Notes: generated by a model from the letters alone, not told the origin. DNA of 9,061 nucleotides from JAWOGN01 sp046496815 (GCA_046496815.1 JAWOGN010000055.1:1-9061); one strand, 5' to 3'. Positions 1-6,751 are shown, counted from the first letter of the stretch. Made by a program: numbers and translations.

Positions 1-1680
1 CCAGTCTCCGGCGAAAAGCATGGCCGGATTGTAAACGAATACAAATGGGAGGATGTATTTGGCGATGCCCAGGCGGAATGAATGGATGCCCGTCAGCATC
101 GGGGGAGCGTCGGCCACACCCGCAGCGGCAAAGGAGGCCAGGGCCACCGGTGGGGTGATCGCAGAAACCAGGCCGAAGTAAAAAGCGAAGAGATGCGCGG
201 CGATGGGTTCGACCCCCATGTTGACTACGGCGGGAATCACTAGTGCCGCAAGGGTGATGTATACGGCGGTTGTGGTGAGCCCCATGCCCAAAATTAAGGA
301 AGCAAACATCGTGAGCACCAGCACCATCACAAGATGACCGCCGGCCAGATCCACAAGCATTGTGGAAAACTTGAGCCCCAGACCCGAAACAAAAACGCAA
401 CCGATGATAATCCCGGCCGCAGCACAAGCCACCGAAACGCTGACGGCCTGGCAGGCGCCTTCCTCAAAAGCCGATAGCATCTGCACGGCGCTCATGCGCG
501 TTGCCTTGCGAATCATGCTAAGGAGTAAAATCGAGATAATCGCGTAGAAGGCGGCGAACATCGGGGTGTAGCCGATAACCATCAATACGATGATCAGAAT
601 GATAGACAGAAAGAGATGCCCGCTGCGCTTGAGTTCGGTTTTCAGGTCCGGCAACTCCTGCTTGGACACGGTGGCCAGGTTCTTCCTGCGAGCTTCGAAG
701 TGCACCATAACAAAAATCGAGAAAAAATAGATAATTGCCGGAAAAATACTGGCCTTCGCAACCTGAAGGTAAGGAACGTTGAGGAATTCGGCGATTACGA
801 AAGCGGCGGCCCCCATGATCGGCGGCATGATCTGGCCGCCGGAGGAGGCGCAGGCCTCAACCGCCGCTGCGAAGTAGGGCCGGTAACCGACCTTTTTCAT
901 CAGCGGGATGGTAAAACTGCCGGTCGTGACCACGTTGGCGACCGCCGAACCCGACACCGAAGCCATCAAACAGGAACTGACGACCGAAGCCTTTGCAGGT
1001 CCTCCTACCTTGCTTCCTGTAAGCGCCATGGCCACGTTGATGAAAAACCGCCCTGCCCCGGAACGTACGAGTATCGCACCGAATAGGATGAAAAGGAATA
1101 TATACGTGGCCATCACCATCAACGGAATCCCGTAAACCCCGTTTTCCCTCATGAACAGGTAATCAATGATCGTGAAAAGATCGCTGGGAGGACCGTAGAA
1201 TATGCCGAAGAAGCGGTCTGAGAAGGCCGTTTGAAGCAAGAAAAAACCGGCGATGATCACCATGGCCCAACCTACCGCGCGTCTTGTAGCCTCCAGCAGA
1301 ATTAACAGGAAAACAGTGCCGACCCAGATATCCAGATCCGTGAGATCTCCGCGGCGTTGGATATAAGCATCCAGGTCCCAAAGTTTGTAAACCTGGATGG
1401 CAATGGTCAAAACCACCAGAAGCAGGTCGACCGTGAACCACCGGTTCTTGGGAGCGCTCCAGCTGGGACGGCCAAGCGGTTTCAGCAGAAAGCACAGCAC
1501 CATGATAAAGGCCAGGTGGGTGGAGCGAAATGCATGGGCCTCCAGGGATCCGGCATAGGCGACAAAGAGATGATAGAGGGTCAGTGCAATCGACAGCAGG
1601 CAGATCGTCAACTCAACGGGATATTTGGAAATGCTTTTCTCCCGGCGCAAAAGCCATTCCAGCATGCTCTCTTGCTTCAT
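1..1680 (-). CDS. TRAP transporter fused permease (DctQ-DctM, 4TM/12TM fusion type), 3' end cut by window edge
   Basis: This is the inner-membrane permease of a TRAP transporter, which uses the Na+ gradient to import a solute delivered by a periplasmic receptor. The frame is open from the ATG at 1680 to base 1 (560 codons, no stop), so the C-terminus, probably around 100 residues, lies outside the window. Hydrophobic segments run throughout. The N-terminal third corresponds to the small DctQ-like subunit and includes LLEATRRAVGWAM (128-140). DctM-like motifs follow: SGSAVANVVTTGSFTIPL (243-260), SSGGQIMPPIMGAAAF (279-294), GMGLTTTAVYITLA (465-478) and AITPPVALASFAAAG (507-521). The gene lies 134 bases downstream of the TAXI receptor gene, its expected partner. 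No strong Shine-Dalgarno precedes the chosen ATG. A second ATG five codons later (1665) follows a purine-rich AAGAGAG and could be the true start. The family assignment is firm and the substrate is unknown. Confidence 0.93.
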   Translation of the reverse strand, partial: MKQESMLEWLLRREKSISKYPVELTICLLSIALTLYHLFVAYAGSLEAHAFRSTHLAFIMVLCFLLKPLGRPSWSAPKNRWFTVDLLLVVLTIAIQVYKLWDLDAYIQRRGDLTDLDIWVGTVFLLILLEATRRAVGWAMVIIAGFFLLQTAFSDRFFGIFYGPPSDLFTIIDYLFMRENGVYGIPLMVMATYIFLFILFGAILVRSGAGRFFINVAMALTGSKVGGPAKASVVSSCLMASVSGSAVANVVTTGSFTIPLMKKVGYRPYFAAAVEACASSGGQIMPPIMGAAAFVIAEFLNVPYLQVAKASIFPAIIYFFSIFVMVHFEARRKNLATVSKQELPDLKTELKRSGHLFLSIILIIVLMVIGYTPMFAAFYAIISILLLSMIRKATRMSAVQMLSAFEEGACQAVSVSVACAAAGIIIGCVFVSGLGLKFSTMLVDLAGGHLVMVLVLTMFASLILGMGLTTTAVYITLAALVIPAVVNMGVEPIAAHLFAFYFGLVSAITPPVALASFAAAGVADAPPMLTGIHSFRLGIAKYILPFVFVYNPAMLFAGDW

Positions 1681-1778
1681 ATTCCGATATGTGTTGGATT
1701 CTGCTACCGGCAAATTCTATGGACCCTTTCCAATAAAAGCCGAGAGGAAAGATCGCAGTTGGGGTTGAGGAACCGGTC

Positions 1779-1807
1779 GGGGCCGGGAAGGCTTTCGCCC
1801 CGGCCCC
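1779..1807 (-). promoter_or_regulatory. Intercistronic GC-rich hairpin between receptor and permease genes
   Basis: A perfect 9-base-pair stem (GGGGCCGGG at 1779-1787 pairing with CCCGGCCCC at 1799-1807) encloses an 11-base loop. On the minus strand it begins 8 bases after the TAXI receptor stop codon and ends about 100 bases before the permease start. No T-run follows it on the minus strand, so it is not a classical intrinsic terminator. Such hairpins often stabilise the 3' end of the upstream message or cause partial attenuation, giving more binding protein than permease. That role is inferred here. Confidence 0.5.
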
Positions 1808-1814
1808 TTTGGGG

Positions 1815-2786
1815 TTATTTCACGATGCCCATTTCCTTGTAGTACTTGAGAGCGCCCGGGTGAACCGGGATGTTGTTTCCCAGAACCGGTTTCATGGGGT
1901 CGGAATCTTCTATGGCCTGCTTTTTTACCTGTTTGAGTTCATCCCAGCTCGCATAGAGGGTTTTTACGATTTTGTAAGCCAGATCATCGGATACATTCTT
2001 GCTGATGATGATGTTGGTAACGGTGCCCATAGTGGGGACATCCGCATCCAAACTCTTATAAGCACTTTTGGGGATCATAATCGGAGTCAGGCCGGGTTCG
2101 AGTTCCTGCACTTTTTTCTGATACTCCGGTGGAACACCGAGGAAACGAACGCCGGGCCGGAATTCGAGATCGATGATCGTGGCCTGGGGGCAAGATGTCA
2201 CAGCCATGTAGGCGTCCGAATGCCCGTCTTTCATCAGGGCGGCGGAATCGGCGTATCCAACGAAACTGACCGTACCTCCGTTTTTCCTGATGCTGTCGAA
2301 CGTGAGTCCATAGGCCTTCAGAATCAATTCGGCGATCGCGGTACCGGTAAACCCGACTTTTCCGGGAACAATTCGTTTGTCTTTCAGATCCGCATAAGAC
2401 GTGATCTTGCTCTTGGCCGGAACCACCGTCTGGAAGACCCCGGGGTACAAGGACATCAGGTGGCGGACATTGTCGAATTTTTTGCCTTCGAACTCGCTCA
2501 ACCCATGATATCCATTGTAAGTGGTGTGGGTATAACACCATCCCAGGTCGGCCCGGCCTCCATGGACAACCTTGACGTTGCCGACGCCGCCTCCGGGTCC
2601 GTTCGAGGTACTGATACCCAGTTCCCGTTCCAGGATGCTCATCATAGCGGATCCCAATGGATACCAGGACCCTCCTTCCGGGCCCGATGCCATACGCAGG
2701 AACTTTTGCTCGGCCATCGCCTGGGACATCGGCATGACAAAACATACCGCCAGGGCTACTACGGTTAACAGGTTCGTTTTCTTCAT
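1815..2786 (-). CDS. TAXI-family TRAP transporter periplasmic solute-binding protein
   Basis: This is the periplasmic receptor (323 aa) that would bind the solute and pass it to the fused permease encoded downstream. A signal peptide covers residues 1-25: a KK-containing N-region, a hydrophobic core LLTVVALAVCFVMPM and an AMA cleavage site before EQ. The mature part starts with FLRMASGPEGGSWYPLGSAM (29-48), the glycine-rich opening of TAXI receptors. PGGGVGN with HGGRADLGW (64-83) and the PAKSKITSYADLKDKRI region (123-139) follow, as in the family. The length is normal. The ATG at 2786 is well supported by AGGAGG (2795-2800) with an 8-base spacer. Fused 4TM/12TM permeases are the usual partners of TAXI receptors, which fits the downstream gene. 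The ligand cannot be read from the sequence. The proximity to an MttB homologue and a carnitine-dehydrogenase-like gene only suggests a methylated amine or hydroxy acid. Confidence 0.94.
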   Translation of the reverse strand: MKKTNLLTVVALAVCFVMPMSQAMAEQKFLRMASGPEGGSWYPLGSAMMSILERELGISTSNGPGGGVGNVKVVHGGRADLGWCYTHTTYNGYHGLSEFEGKKFDNVRHLMSLYPGVFQTVVPAKSKITSYADLKDKRIVPGKVGFTGTAIAELILKAYGLTFDSIRKNGGTVSFVGYADSAALMKDGHSDAYMAVTSCPQATIIDLEFRPGVRFLGVPPEYQKKVQELEPGLTPIMIPKSAYKSLDADVPTMGTVTNIIISKNVSDDLAYKIVKTLYASWDELKQVKKQAIEDSDPMKPVLGNNIPVHPGALKYYKEMGIVK

Positions 2787-2893
2787 GATGTTATCCTCCT
2801 TTCAATAGAAAAGTATTTCCTATTTCAACCGGCCGGGAGAACGGGCACAATTAAATCTCAGGGGGCCGGATCTCCCACGATACCCTTTCTGAC

Positions 2894-2922
2894 CTTATAA
2901 CGGGATCGGTCGCGTTACTCAA
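2894..2922 (-). promoter_or_regulatory. Candidate sigma70-type promoter for the TAXI receptor/permease unit
   Basis: On the minus strand TTGAGT (-35, 2922 to 2917) and TATAAG (-10, 2899 to 2894) are separated by exactly 17 bases. This predicts transcription starting near 2887 with a leader of about 100 bases before the receptor ATG. The -10 matches five of six consensus bases and the -35 four of six. The 316-base gap from the dehydrogenase gene fits independent transcription of the transporter genes. Confidence 0.4.
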
Positions 2923-2984
2923 GACAAAAATTCGTGATTCAGCCGATCGGAGACGGTGCTTCAGGCCCAATCCTTGCGAAGCAT

Positions 2985-3000
2985 GCATCCACACGGATGC
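2985..3000. repeat. Perfect hairpin GCATCC-ACAC-GGATGC
   Basis: A 6-base-pair inverted repeat with a 4-base loop lies about 100 bases after the dehydrogenase stop and about 60 bases upstream of the candidate receptor promoter (minus-strand sense). No T-tract follows on either strand, so it is not called a terminator. It could be an operator, an mRNA 3'-end stabiliser or chance. Confidence 0.3.
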
Positions 3001-3102
3001 CCCAATTCAGTATATTCCCATAATGGGTGTCACCTCGCTCAGAAGGAGGCAAACCCTGATGTCGTGTAGGCTATGATAGGTCATCCAGCCGGTGAAATGG
3101 AT

Positions 3103-4050
3103 TCATGAACAGCACTTTCGCTCCAGCTTCAGCATTTCAATCAGCATCCGATCACGCCAGTCTTTGATATTTTTCATGGGATTTTCACATACGACCGGCA
3201 TGGCATTGACACTGTTGACGAGCGTGTCGCGTACAGAAGGTGAAAACGTATCCCACGTTGCCATGGACTTCCATCTCTCGTGATAGGAACCCGAATATTC
3301 TCTCACAAAATTCTCGATGCCGTCTCCTGCCAGGCAGGCCCTCAGTAGCGGCCCGATAAAGGGGTCCCGAATTCCCATGCCGTTACAGAAGGCGAGGTCG
3401 ACGTCTTCCGCGCTGGCAACGCCGCCGGCCACCAGATCAACCGCTTCGCGAAACAGAGCGGCCTGAAGCCGGTTTACGATGTACCCTGAAACTTCTTTTT
3501 TGAGAGACACCGGAGTCTTGCCGACTTTTTCCATAAACGCGCAGGCTGCCTGAACCGTCTCCGGAGCGGTTTGCTCCCCGCCCACGATCTCCACCAAAGG
3601 GATGAGATGCACGGGTAGGAAAGGGTGCACCAACACACAGCGCTGCGGCCGGGTGACGACTTTTTGAATCTCGCTCATCAGCAGTCCGGAACTGCTGCTG
3701 GCCAGTATGGCGTCGATCGGCGCATCGGCGTCCATTTCTGCAAACACCTTTTTTTTGGCCGGGTAATTGTCGGGGACGGATTCCTGCACGTAGTCGGCCG
3801 CTTCAACGGCGCGGGACAGATCCGGGGCGACGTGGAGGCGCAACGAGCACGCCGCCCATTCTTCTTTCAGCAGACCGTTGTTTTCAAGAAATTGCAGATT
3901 TGACTGCACCTGCTTGACAGCGTTTTCGAGTCGATCGGCACTTGCATCGTGAAGGGTCACCTCATAGCCGCCGGCTGAAAAAAGTGTGGCCCAGCCCTGG
4001 CCGATCAGTCCCGAACCGACGCACGCGATGTTTTTGATAGGCGTAGACAT
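3103..4050 (-). CDS. 3-hydroxyacyl-CoA dehydrogenase family oxidoreductase, lambda-crystallin / L-carnitine dehydrogenase-like
   Basis: This is a predicted NAD-dependent dehydrogenase (315 aa) that oxidises a secondary hydroxyl to a ketone. The N-terminal Rossmann domain starts with IACVGSGLIGQGW (8-20), a GxGxxG NAD-binding loop. The catalytic dyad is expected at His142 and Glu154 within VHPFLPVHLIPLVEIVGG, with Asn193 in GYIVNR. The C-terminal DWRDRMLIEMLKLER (297-311), the single-domain length and the GPL segment resemble lambda-crystallin (L-gulonate dehydrogenase) and L-carnitine dehydrogenase rather than long fatty-acid enzymes. This homology is recalled, not searched. The usual Asn three residues after the catalytic His (HPxNP) is Leu145 here, which may alter substrate preference. 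The start is supported by GAGGAG (4059-4064) with an 8-base spacer and by a strong promoter just upstream. It lies between mttB and the transporter, so a hydroxylated amine such as carnitine is a reasonable but unproven substrate. Confidence 0.85.
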   Translation of the reverse strand: MSTPIKNIACVGSGLIGQGWATLFSAGGYEVTLHDASADRLENAVKQVQSNLQFLENNGLLKEEWAACSLRLHVAPDLSRAVEAADYVQESVPDNYPAKKKVFAEMDADAPIDAILASSSSGLLMSEIQKVVTRPQRCVLVHPFLPVHLIPLVEIVGGEQTAPETVQAACAFMEKVGKTPVSLKKEVSGYIVNRLQAALFREAVDLVAGGVASAEDVDLAFCNGMGIRDPFIGPLLRACLAGDGIENFVREYSGSYHERWKSMATWDTFSPSVRDTLVNSVNAMPVVCENPMKNIKDWRDRMLIEMLKLERKCCS

Positions 4051-4084
4051 GAATACAGCTCCTCGAATCTAAATAATGAAGTCG

Positions 4085-4114
4085 ATTATAAGAGGTATCG
4101 CTCATGTCCGTCAA
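4085..4114 (-). promoter_or_regulatory. Strong sigma70-type promoter for the dehydrogenase gene
   Basis: On the minus strand TTGACG (-35, 4114 to 4109) and a perfect TATAAT (-10, 4090 to 4085) are 18 bases apart. The predicted start is near 4078, giving a leader of about 28 bases that contains the Shine-Dalgarno GAGGAG. This is the best sigma70-like promoter in the window. It implies the dehydrogenase can be expressed independently of the sigma54-controlled mttB unit. Confidence 0.6.
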
Positions 4115-4131
4115 AGAAAAATGGGGGGGTG

Positions 4132-4158
4132 CCCCGGACGGCAATTTCGCCACCGGGG
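4132..4158 (-). terminator. Possible weak terminator/insulator hairpin after mttB
   Basis: CCCCGG (4132-4137) pairs with CCGGGG (4153-4158), with an inner GGC/GCC stem (4140-4142 / 4149-4151) around a 6-base loop. It sits between mttB and the dehydrogenase promoter. On the minus strand it is followed by CACCCCCCCA and only then by TTTTTCTTT, so the T-tract is displaced by about ten bases and termination efficiency is uncertain. Confidence 0.35.
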
Positions 4159-4284
4159 GTTTTCAAAGTGCTAAAGTGCGGTATTCCTGGAGATTGTTAG
4201 GAAAGGCCGTCCGGGCCATCGCCTGATGGAAAATGCGCATCGAAAAGAAAGCATAAGCCTGCCCGCATCACCCTTGGTTTATTC

Positions 4285-4296
4285 TTGAGATCTCAA
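4285..4296. repeat. 12-base perfect palindrome TTGAGATCTCAA at the mttB stop codon
   Basis: A perfect palindrome spans the TGA stop of the MttB gene (4293-4295). A similar 12-base palindrome spans the stop of the upstream methyltransferase gene (5862-5873). Neither has a T-tract or a useful loop for a terminator. Confidence 0.35.
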
Positions 4297-5759
4297 TTGG
4301 CCAGCGCTCTTTTCTGAGGTTCAATGATTTGCTCGATCTCTCCCAGAATATGTTCCGCCTTGGGCTCCGCTCGATGTCTGGAAAGGATCTGCCTCGCTTT
4401 CGCGTTACAGCGATGATAGAGTTCCTGGGATCCCGATTCTTCCCAGACTTCATACTGTGAACGATCCAGGAGCCTGGAGAGAAATTGCGCCTTCCTGAAA
4501 TTCTTGAACGTGTGGTCTTCTTTCAGGAAGAGAGAATTCTGATCGCCTTCCGAGACCTTTCCGATGACATCCAGTGCAAGCGTATCCTTGTTGACCGGAA
4601 TTCCCCCCGTGAAAAAACGACTCATGGCTACAAGTTCATCGGCCATGGTCAGCATTTCAAGAGAGGAGGTCGAGCCGGATTCCAGATAGCCGACGTCATG
4701 AATCACATTGCAGCGGGACTGCATCGCAGTGAGGATGGAAAACATGGCCTCTGCTCCCGCCTGGGCGTCCATCACTTTAGAATCCGATGCCCCTGCAAAT
4801 GCCCATATGGGAATGCCGTAGATTTCATCTCGCATTTCAGCCAGTGCCGCCTGCGTCAGGCTCCATTCGGGGCACCCATATGAAACCACCGCGGACCGCA
4901 TATCCAGAACGCTCACATTCGGCGCAAAAAGAAACGGGGAACCTTTGCCGGCCAACTGGTGGACCACAAGTCCAACCAAATTCTCCGCAATTCCCACAGC
5001 CAGAGCCCCTGCAAGGGTCACGGGCGCCCCACCCCCGGCGTTGCAGCCGGATGGAAGACACACGGGGATTTTCTTCTCCGCGCAGTAGATGAGTTTTTCC
5101 ATGACATTTTCAGGGAAAAGTAAGGGACTGATTGCTTCAGAATAATTGAGAATAAACGGTTTTTCTCTCAGTGCTTTTTCTCCGCCTGCAACGACACAAG
5201 CGATTTCGTAGATCTTCGATATATCCGCACCACTGTCTGCGATAAAAATAATCGGTTTATTCGTGTTTCTAACCATCTCGACGAAGACATAAACATAGAT
5301 ATCCGTAATCGGGACATCCTTTGGGTTGCCCATGGACATCGCAAAGTCCATGTTCTCAAGTCCATCGACCAACCTGGCAAAACGTCCGCTGTCATCCAAA
5401 ACAGTCCGGCGGCGCTGACCTGTTTTCAAGTCAATGGTGAATATGGTGTCTGAACCCGTGCCATAGAATGAATTCTCGCCCACCAATTCCATTGCACGAT
5501 TGCCTTTTTGGTCATAGAGCTGAATGTGCTTGGGGGCTGAGTTCAACGCGTCCTCGACCAGACGCGCAGGCAATCGGACTCGTCCATTCCGGGACAGGCT
5601 GCATCCAGCCTCCAACAGCATATCTCTAGCGGCGCTGTGCTCCATTTGAAACCCTGTGTTTTTAAGAATTTCAAGAGCCGCACCATGAATAGACCACATT
5701 TGCTCCGGGTTTAAAACCTGAAGTCGAGGTTTGAAAGTGTCTATCTTTTCAAATGTCAT
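4293..5759 (-). CDS. MttB-superfamily (trimethylamine methyltransferase-like) corrinoid methyltransferase, non-pyrrolysine type
   Basis: The product (488 aa) belongs to the MttB superfamily. These cytoplasmic enzymes transfer a methyl group from a tertiary or quaternary amine to the Co(I) of a partner corrinoid protein. Methanogen MttB carries pyrrolysine at an in-frame amber codon. Characterised bacterial homologues without it demethylate betaines such as glycine betaine, proline betaine or carnitine. This frame has no internal stop, so it is the non-pyrrolysine type. Visible family segments are LPSGCNAGGGAPVTLAGALA (235-254), GASDSKVMDAQAGAEAMFS (323-341) and HDVGYLESGSTSSLEMLTMA (354-373). 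The length is typical. The ATG at 5759 follows GGAGG (5769-5773) with a 9-base spacer. The gene lies 109 bases downstream of a SAM methyltransferase gene and probably shares its sigma54 promoter. No corrinoid protein, corrinoid reductive activator or second methyltransferase (MtbA/MtaA/MtqA-like) gene is present in the window. The substrate is unknown. Confidence 0.9.
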   Translation of the reverse strand: MTFEKIDTFKPRLQVLNPEQMWSIHGAALEILKNTGFQMEHSAARDMLLEAGCSLSRNGRVRLPARLVEDALNSAPKHIQLYDQKGNRAMELVGENSFYGTGSDTIFTIDLKTGQRRRTVLDDSGRFARLVDGLENMDFAMSMGNPKDVPITDIYVYVFVEMVRNTNKPIIFIADSGADISKIYEIACVVAGGEKALREKPFILNYSEAISPLLFPENVMEKLIYCAEKKIPVCLPSGCNAGGGAPVTLAGALAVGIAENLVGLVVHQLAGKGSPFLFAPNVSVLDMRSAVVSYGCPEWSLTQAALAEMRDEIYGIPIWAFAGASDSKVMDAQAGAEAMFSILTAMQSRCNVIHDVGYLESGSTSSLEMLTMADELVAMSRFFTGGIPVNKDTLALDVIGKVSEGDQNSLFLKEDHTFKNFRKAQFLSRLLDRSQYEVWEESGSQELYHRCNAKARQILSRHRAEPKAEHILGEIEQIIEPQKRALAN

Positions 5760-5861
5760 GAATCCTGTCCTCCGTGGCAGTAGAAATCTAATGCCGAAAG
5801 CGATAGAAAATAACAGTTTCCAACCAAGTCGGTGAATACTTTGAAGCCATGTTGGGCTCGG

Positions 5862-5873
5862 AATGAGCTCATT
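5862..5873. repeat. 12-base perfect palindrome AATGAGCTCATT at the methyltransferase stop codon
   Basis: A perfect palindrome contains the TGA stop (5869-5871) of the SAM methyltransferase gene. It resembles the one at the mttB stop: both contain TGAG and CTCA arms. The function, if any, is unknown. Confidence 0.35.
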
Positions 5874-6633
5874 GCGCAGGGGAGGAACTACTCACCTCCA
5901 CGTCACTGATTTTTCTCCCAACGATGGCCACATAGTGCAGAGGGTCTCCCGCCATGGACAACCGATGACAGTACCGTTCGGATTGTAAAATCTGCAGACA
6001 ACGGTCGAACATGGTATCCAGTGTTTGTTTGAAACCTGAGCCGTCCTCTTCCGTCAAGAAGCGGTCCTTAATGTTGAATGCGATCCAGGCACCATCCTCT
6101 AATAGGTTGAATGCATTCACAAAGGCACGGCTTGGAATGTCGCCATATCCCAATGCCGCAATGGTAACCAGGGTATTGAATTTCCATTTCGTCAACGCAT
6201 CCGCTTCATCTTTCCCGATATCACAAAGGTCCATCATGTAATAGTCGTCATAAAGGCCCGGGCGATCTCGGGAGGTCGCAGAAACGGCCTCTGGAATGAT
6301 GTCAACGCCCACAAGGGCGTCACAGCCGATTTTTTGCTCCAGACATTCTCCCACCATACCGTTTCCGGCACCGAAGTCCAGCACTCGGAGGGCCTCCGGA
6401 TCCCCCGTTTCCACTTCTTTTTTAAGCATTGAGGAAATTACGCGGGGTGAATCGCATTTGAGTCGTGTGTAGACGACTTCTTCGTAAAGCCCCGGAATAC
6501 TGTACAGCTCGCCGTAATCATGAAGTCTGATCTTCTTCTGTTGGTCTTCAGATGTCAGCAAAATCCATTCTTCGTCCTGGTCAAGGCTGTCTGCATTTTT
6601 TGGGAAGCTGATCAAACAATCGTGTAGTTGCAT
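5869..6633 (-). CDS. Class I SAM-dependent methyltransferase, target unknown
   Basis: This is a predicted soluble class I (Rossmann-fold) methyltransferase of 254 aa. SAM motif I is RVLDFGAGNGMVG (83-95). Motif II with its acidic ribose-binding residue is LVGVDIIPEAV (107-117). Then come DLCDIG (135-140) and the central strand region FNTLVTIAALGYGDIP (152-167), followed by EDGAWIAFNIKDRFL (179-193). The N-terminal extension LHDYGELYSIPGLYEEVVY (37-55) is not a generic methyltransferase feature and probably forms the substrate lid. The start is supported by AGGAGGG (6638-6644), 4 bases before the ATG, and by the sigma54 promoter 36 bases upstream. As the first gene of the sigma54-controlled unit ahead of mttB, it is probably part of the same pathway. 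It could methylate an intermediate, a cofactor or a protein. It is not a corrinoid methyltransferase and I do not recognise a characterised orthologue. Confidence 0.82.
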   Translation of the reverse strand: MQLHDCLISFPKNADSLDQDEEWILLTSEDQQKKIRLHDYGELYSIPGLYEEVVYTRLKCDSPRVISSMLKKEVETGDPEALRVLDFGAGNGMVGECLEQKIGCDALVGVDIIPEAVSATSRDRPGLYDDYYMMDLCDIGKDEADALTKWKFNTLVTIAALGYGDIPSRAFVNAFNLLEDGAWIAFNIKDRFLTEEDGSGFKQTLDTMFDRCLQILQSERYCHRLSMAGDPLHYVAIVGRKISDVEVSSSSPAQ

Positions 6634-6668
6634 GTTGCCCTCCTATAAGTTTTAAAATTGATACGTAT

Positions 6669-6684
6669 AGCAACAAACGTTCCA
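6669..6684 (-). promoter_or_regulatory. Sigma54 (-24/-12) promoter of the methyltransferase-mttB unit
   Basis: On the minus strand the sequence reads TGGAACG-TTTG-TTGCT, against the sigma54 consensus TGGCACG-N4-TTGCA/T. Only one position differs, and the diagnostic GG-N10-GC spacing is exact. The expected transcription start is near 6658, leaving a leader of about 25 bases that includes the Shine-Dalgarno at 6638-6644. A sigma54 activator with an intact GAFTGS motif is encoded divergently next door, which strongly supports the call. Confidence 0.75.
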
Positions 6685-6751
6685 CACCATACGGCCTCTT
6701 GATAACTTTCCGATATAACGAAGCAAAAAACATTTAACTCAAAACCCAAAA

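Larger units (their letters stand above)
2787..3102. other. 316-base intergenic region upstream of the TAXI receptor gene
   Basis: No convincing coding sequence is seen. It holds the Shine-Dalgarno of the receptor gene (2795-2800), a sigma70-like promoter on the minus strand (2894-2922) and a small perfect hairpin (2985-3000). The leader between the promoter and the receptor start also has a GGCCGG/CCGGCC pair enclosing about 30 bases, of doubtful meaning. No clear intrinsic terminator for the upstream dehydrogenase gene was found. Confidence 0.6.

Noticed and set aside
616..1086. Plus-strand open frame of 156 codons
   Set aside because: It lies antisense to the TRAP permease. The translation is low-complexity and Arg/His/Gly-rich, with no family features.
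1809..2768. Long open frame (319 codons) on the plus strand opposite the TAXI receptor gene
   Set aside because: It is antisense to a gene with a clear signal peptide, Shine-Dalgarno and family motifs. Its translation shows no recognisable domain and it arises from codon bias on the coding strand.
2823..2868. GGCCGG/CCGGCC pair in the receptor leader as a riboswitch
   Set aside because: It is a single short pairing across about 30 bases with no conserved riboswitch core elements visible.
4139..4156. GG-N10-GC pattern on the minus strand upstream of the dehydrogenase, as a second sigma54 promoter
   Set aside because: Only the GG, GC and TTG bases match and the rest of the -24 element does not. 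A far better sigma70 promoter lies just downstream.
4293..5759. Pyrrolysine-containing MttB
   Set aside because: The frame has no internal amber codon, so the gene encodes the non-pyrrolysine type.
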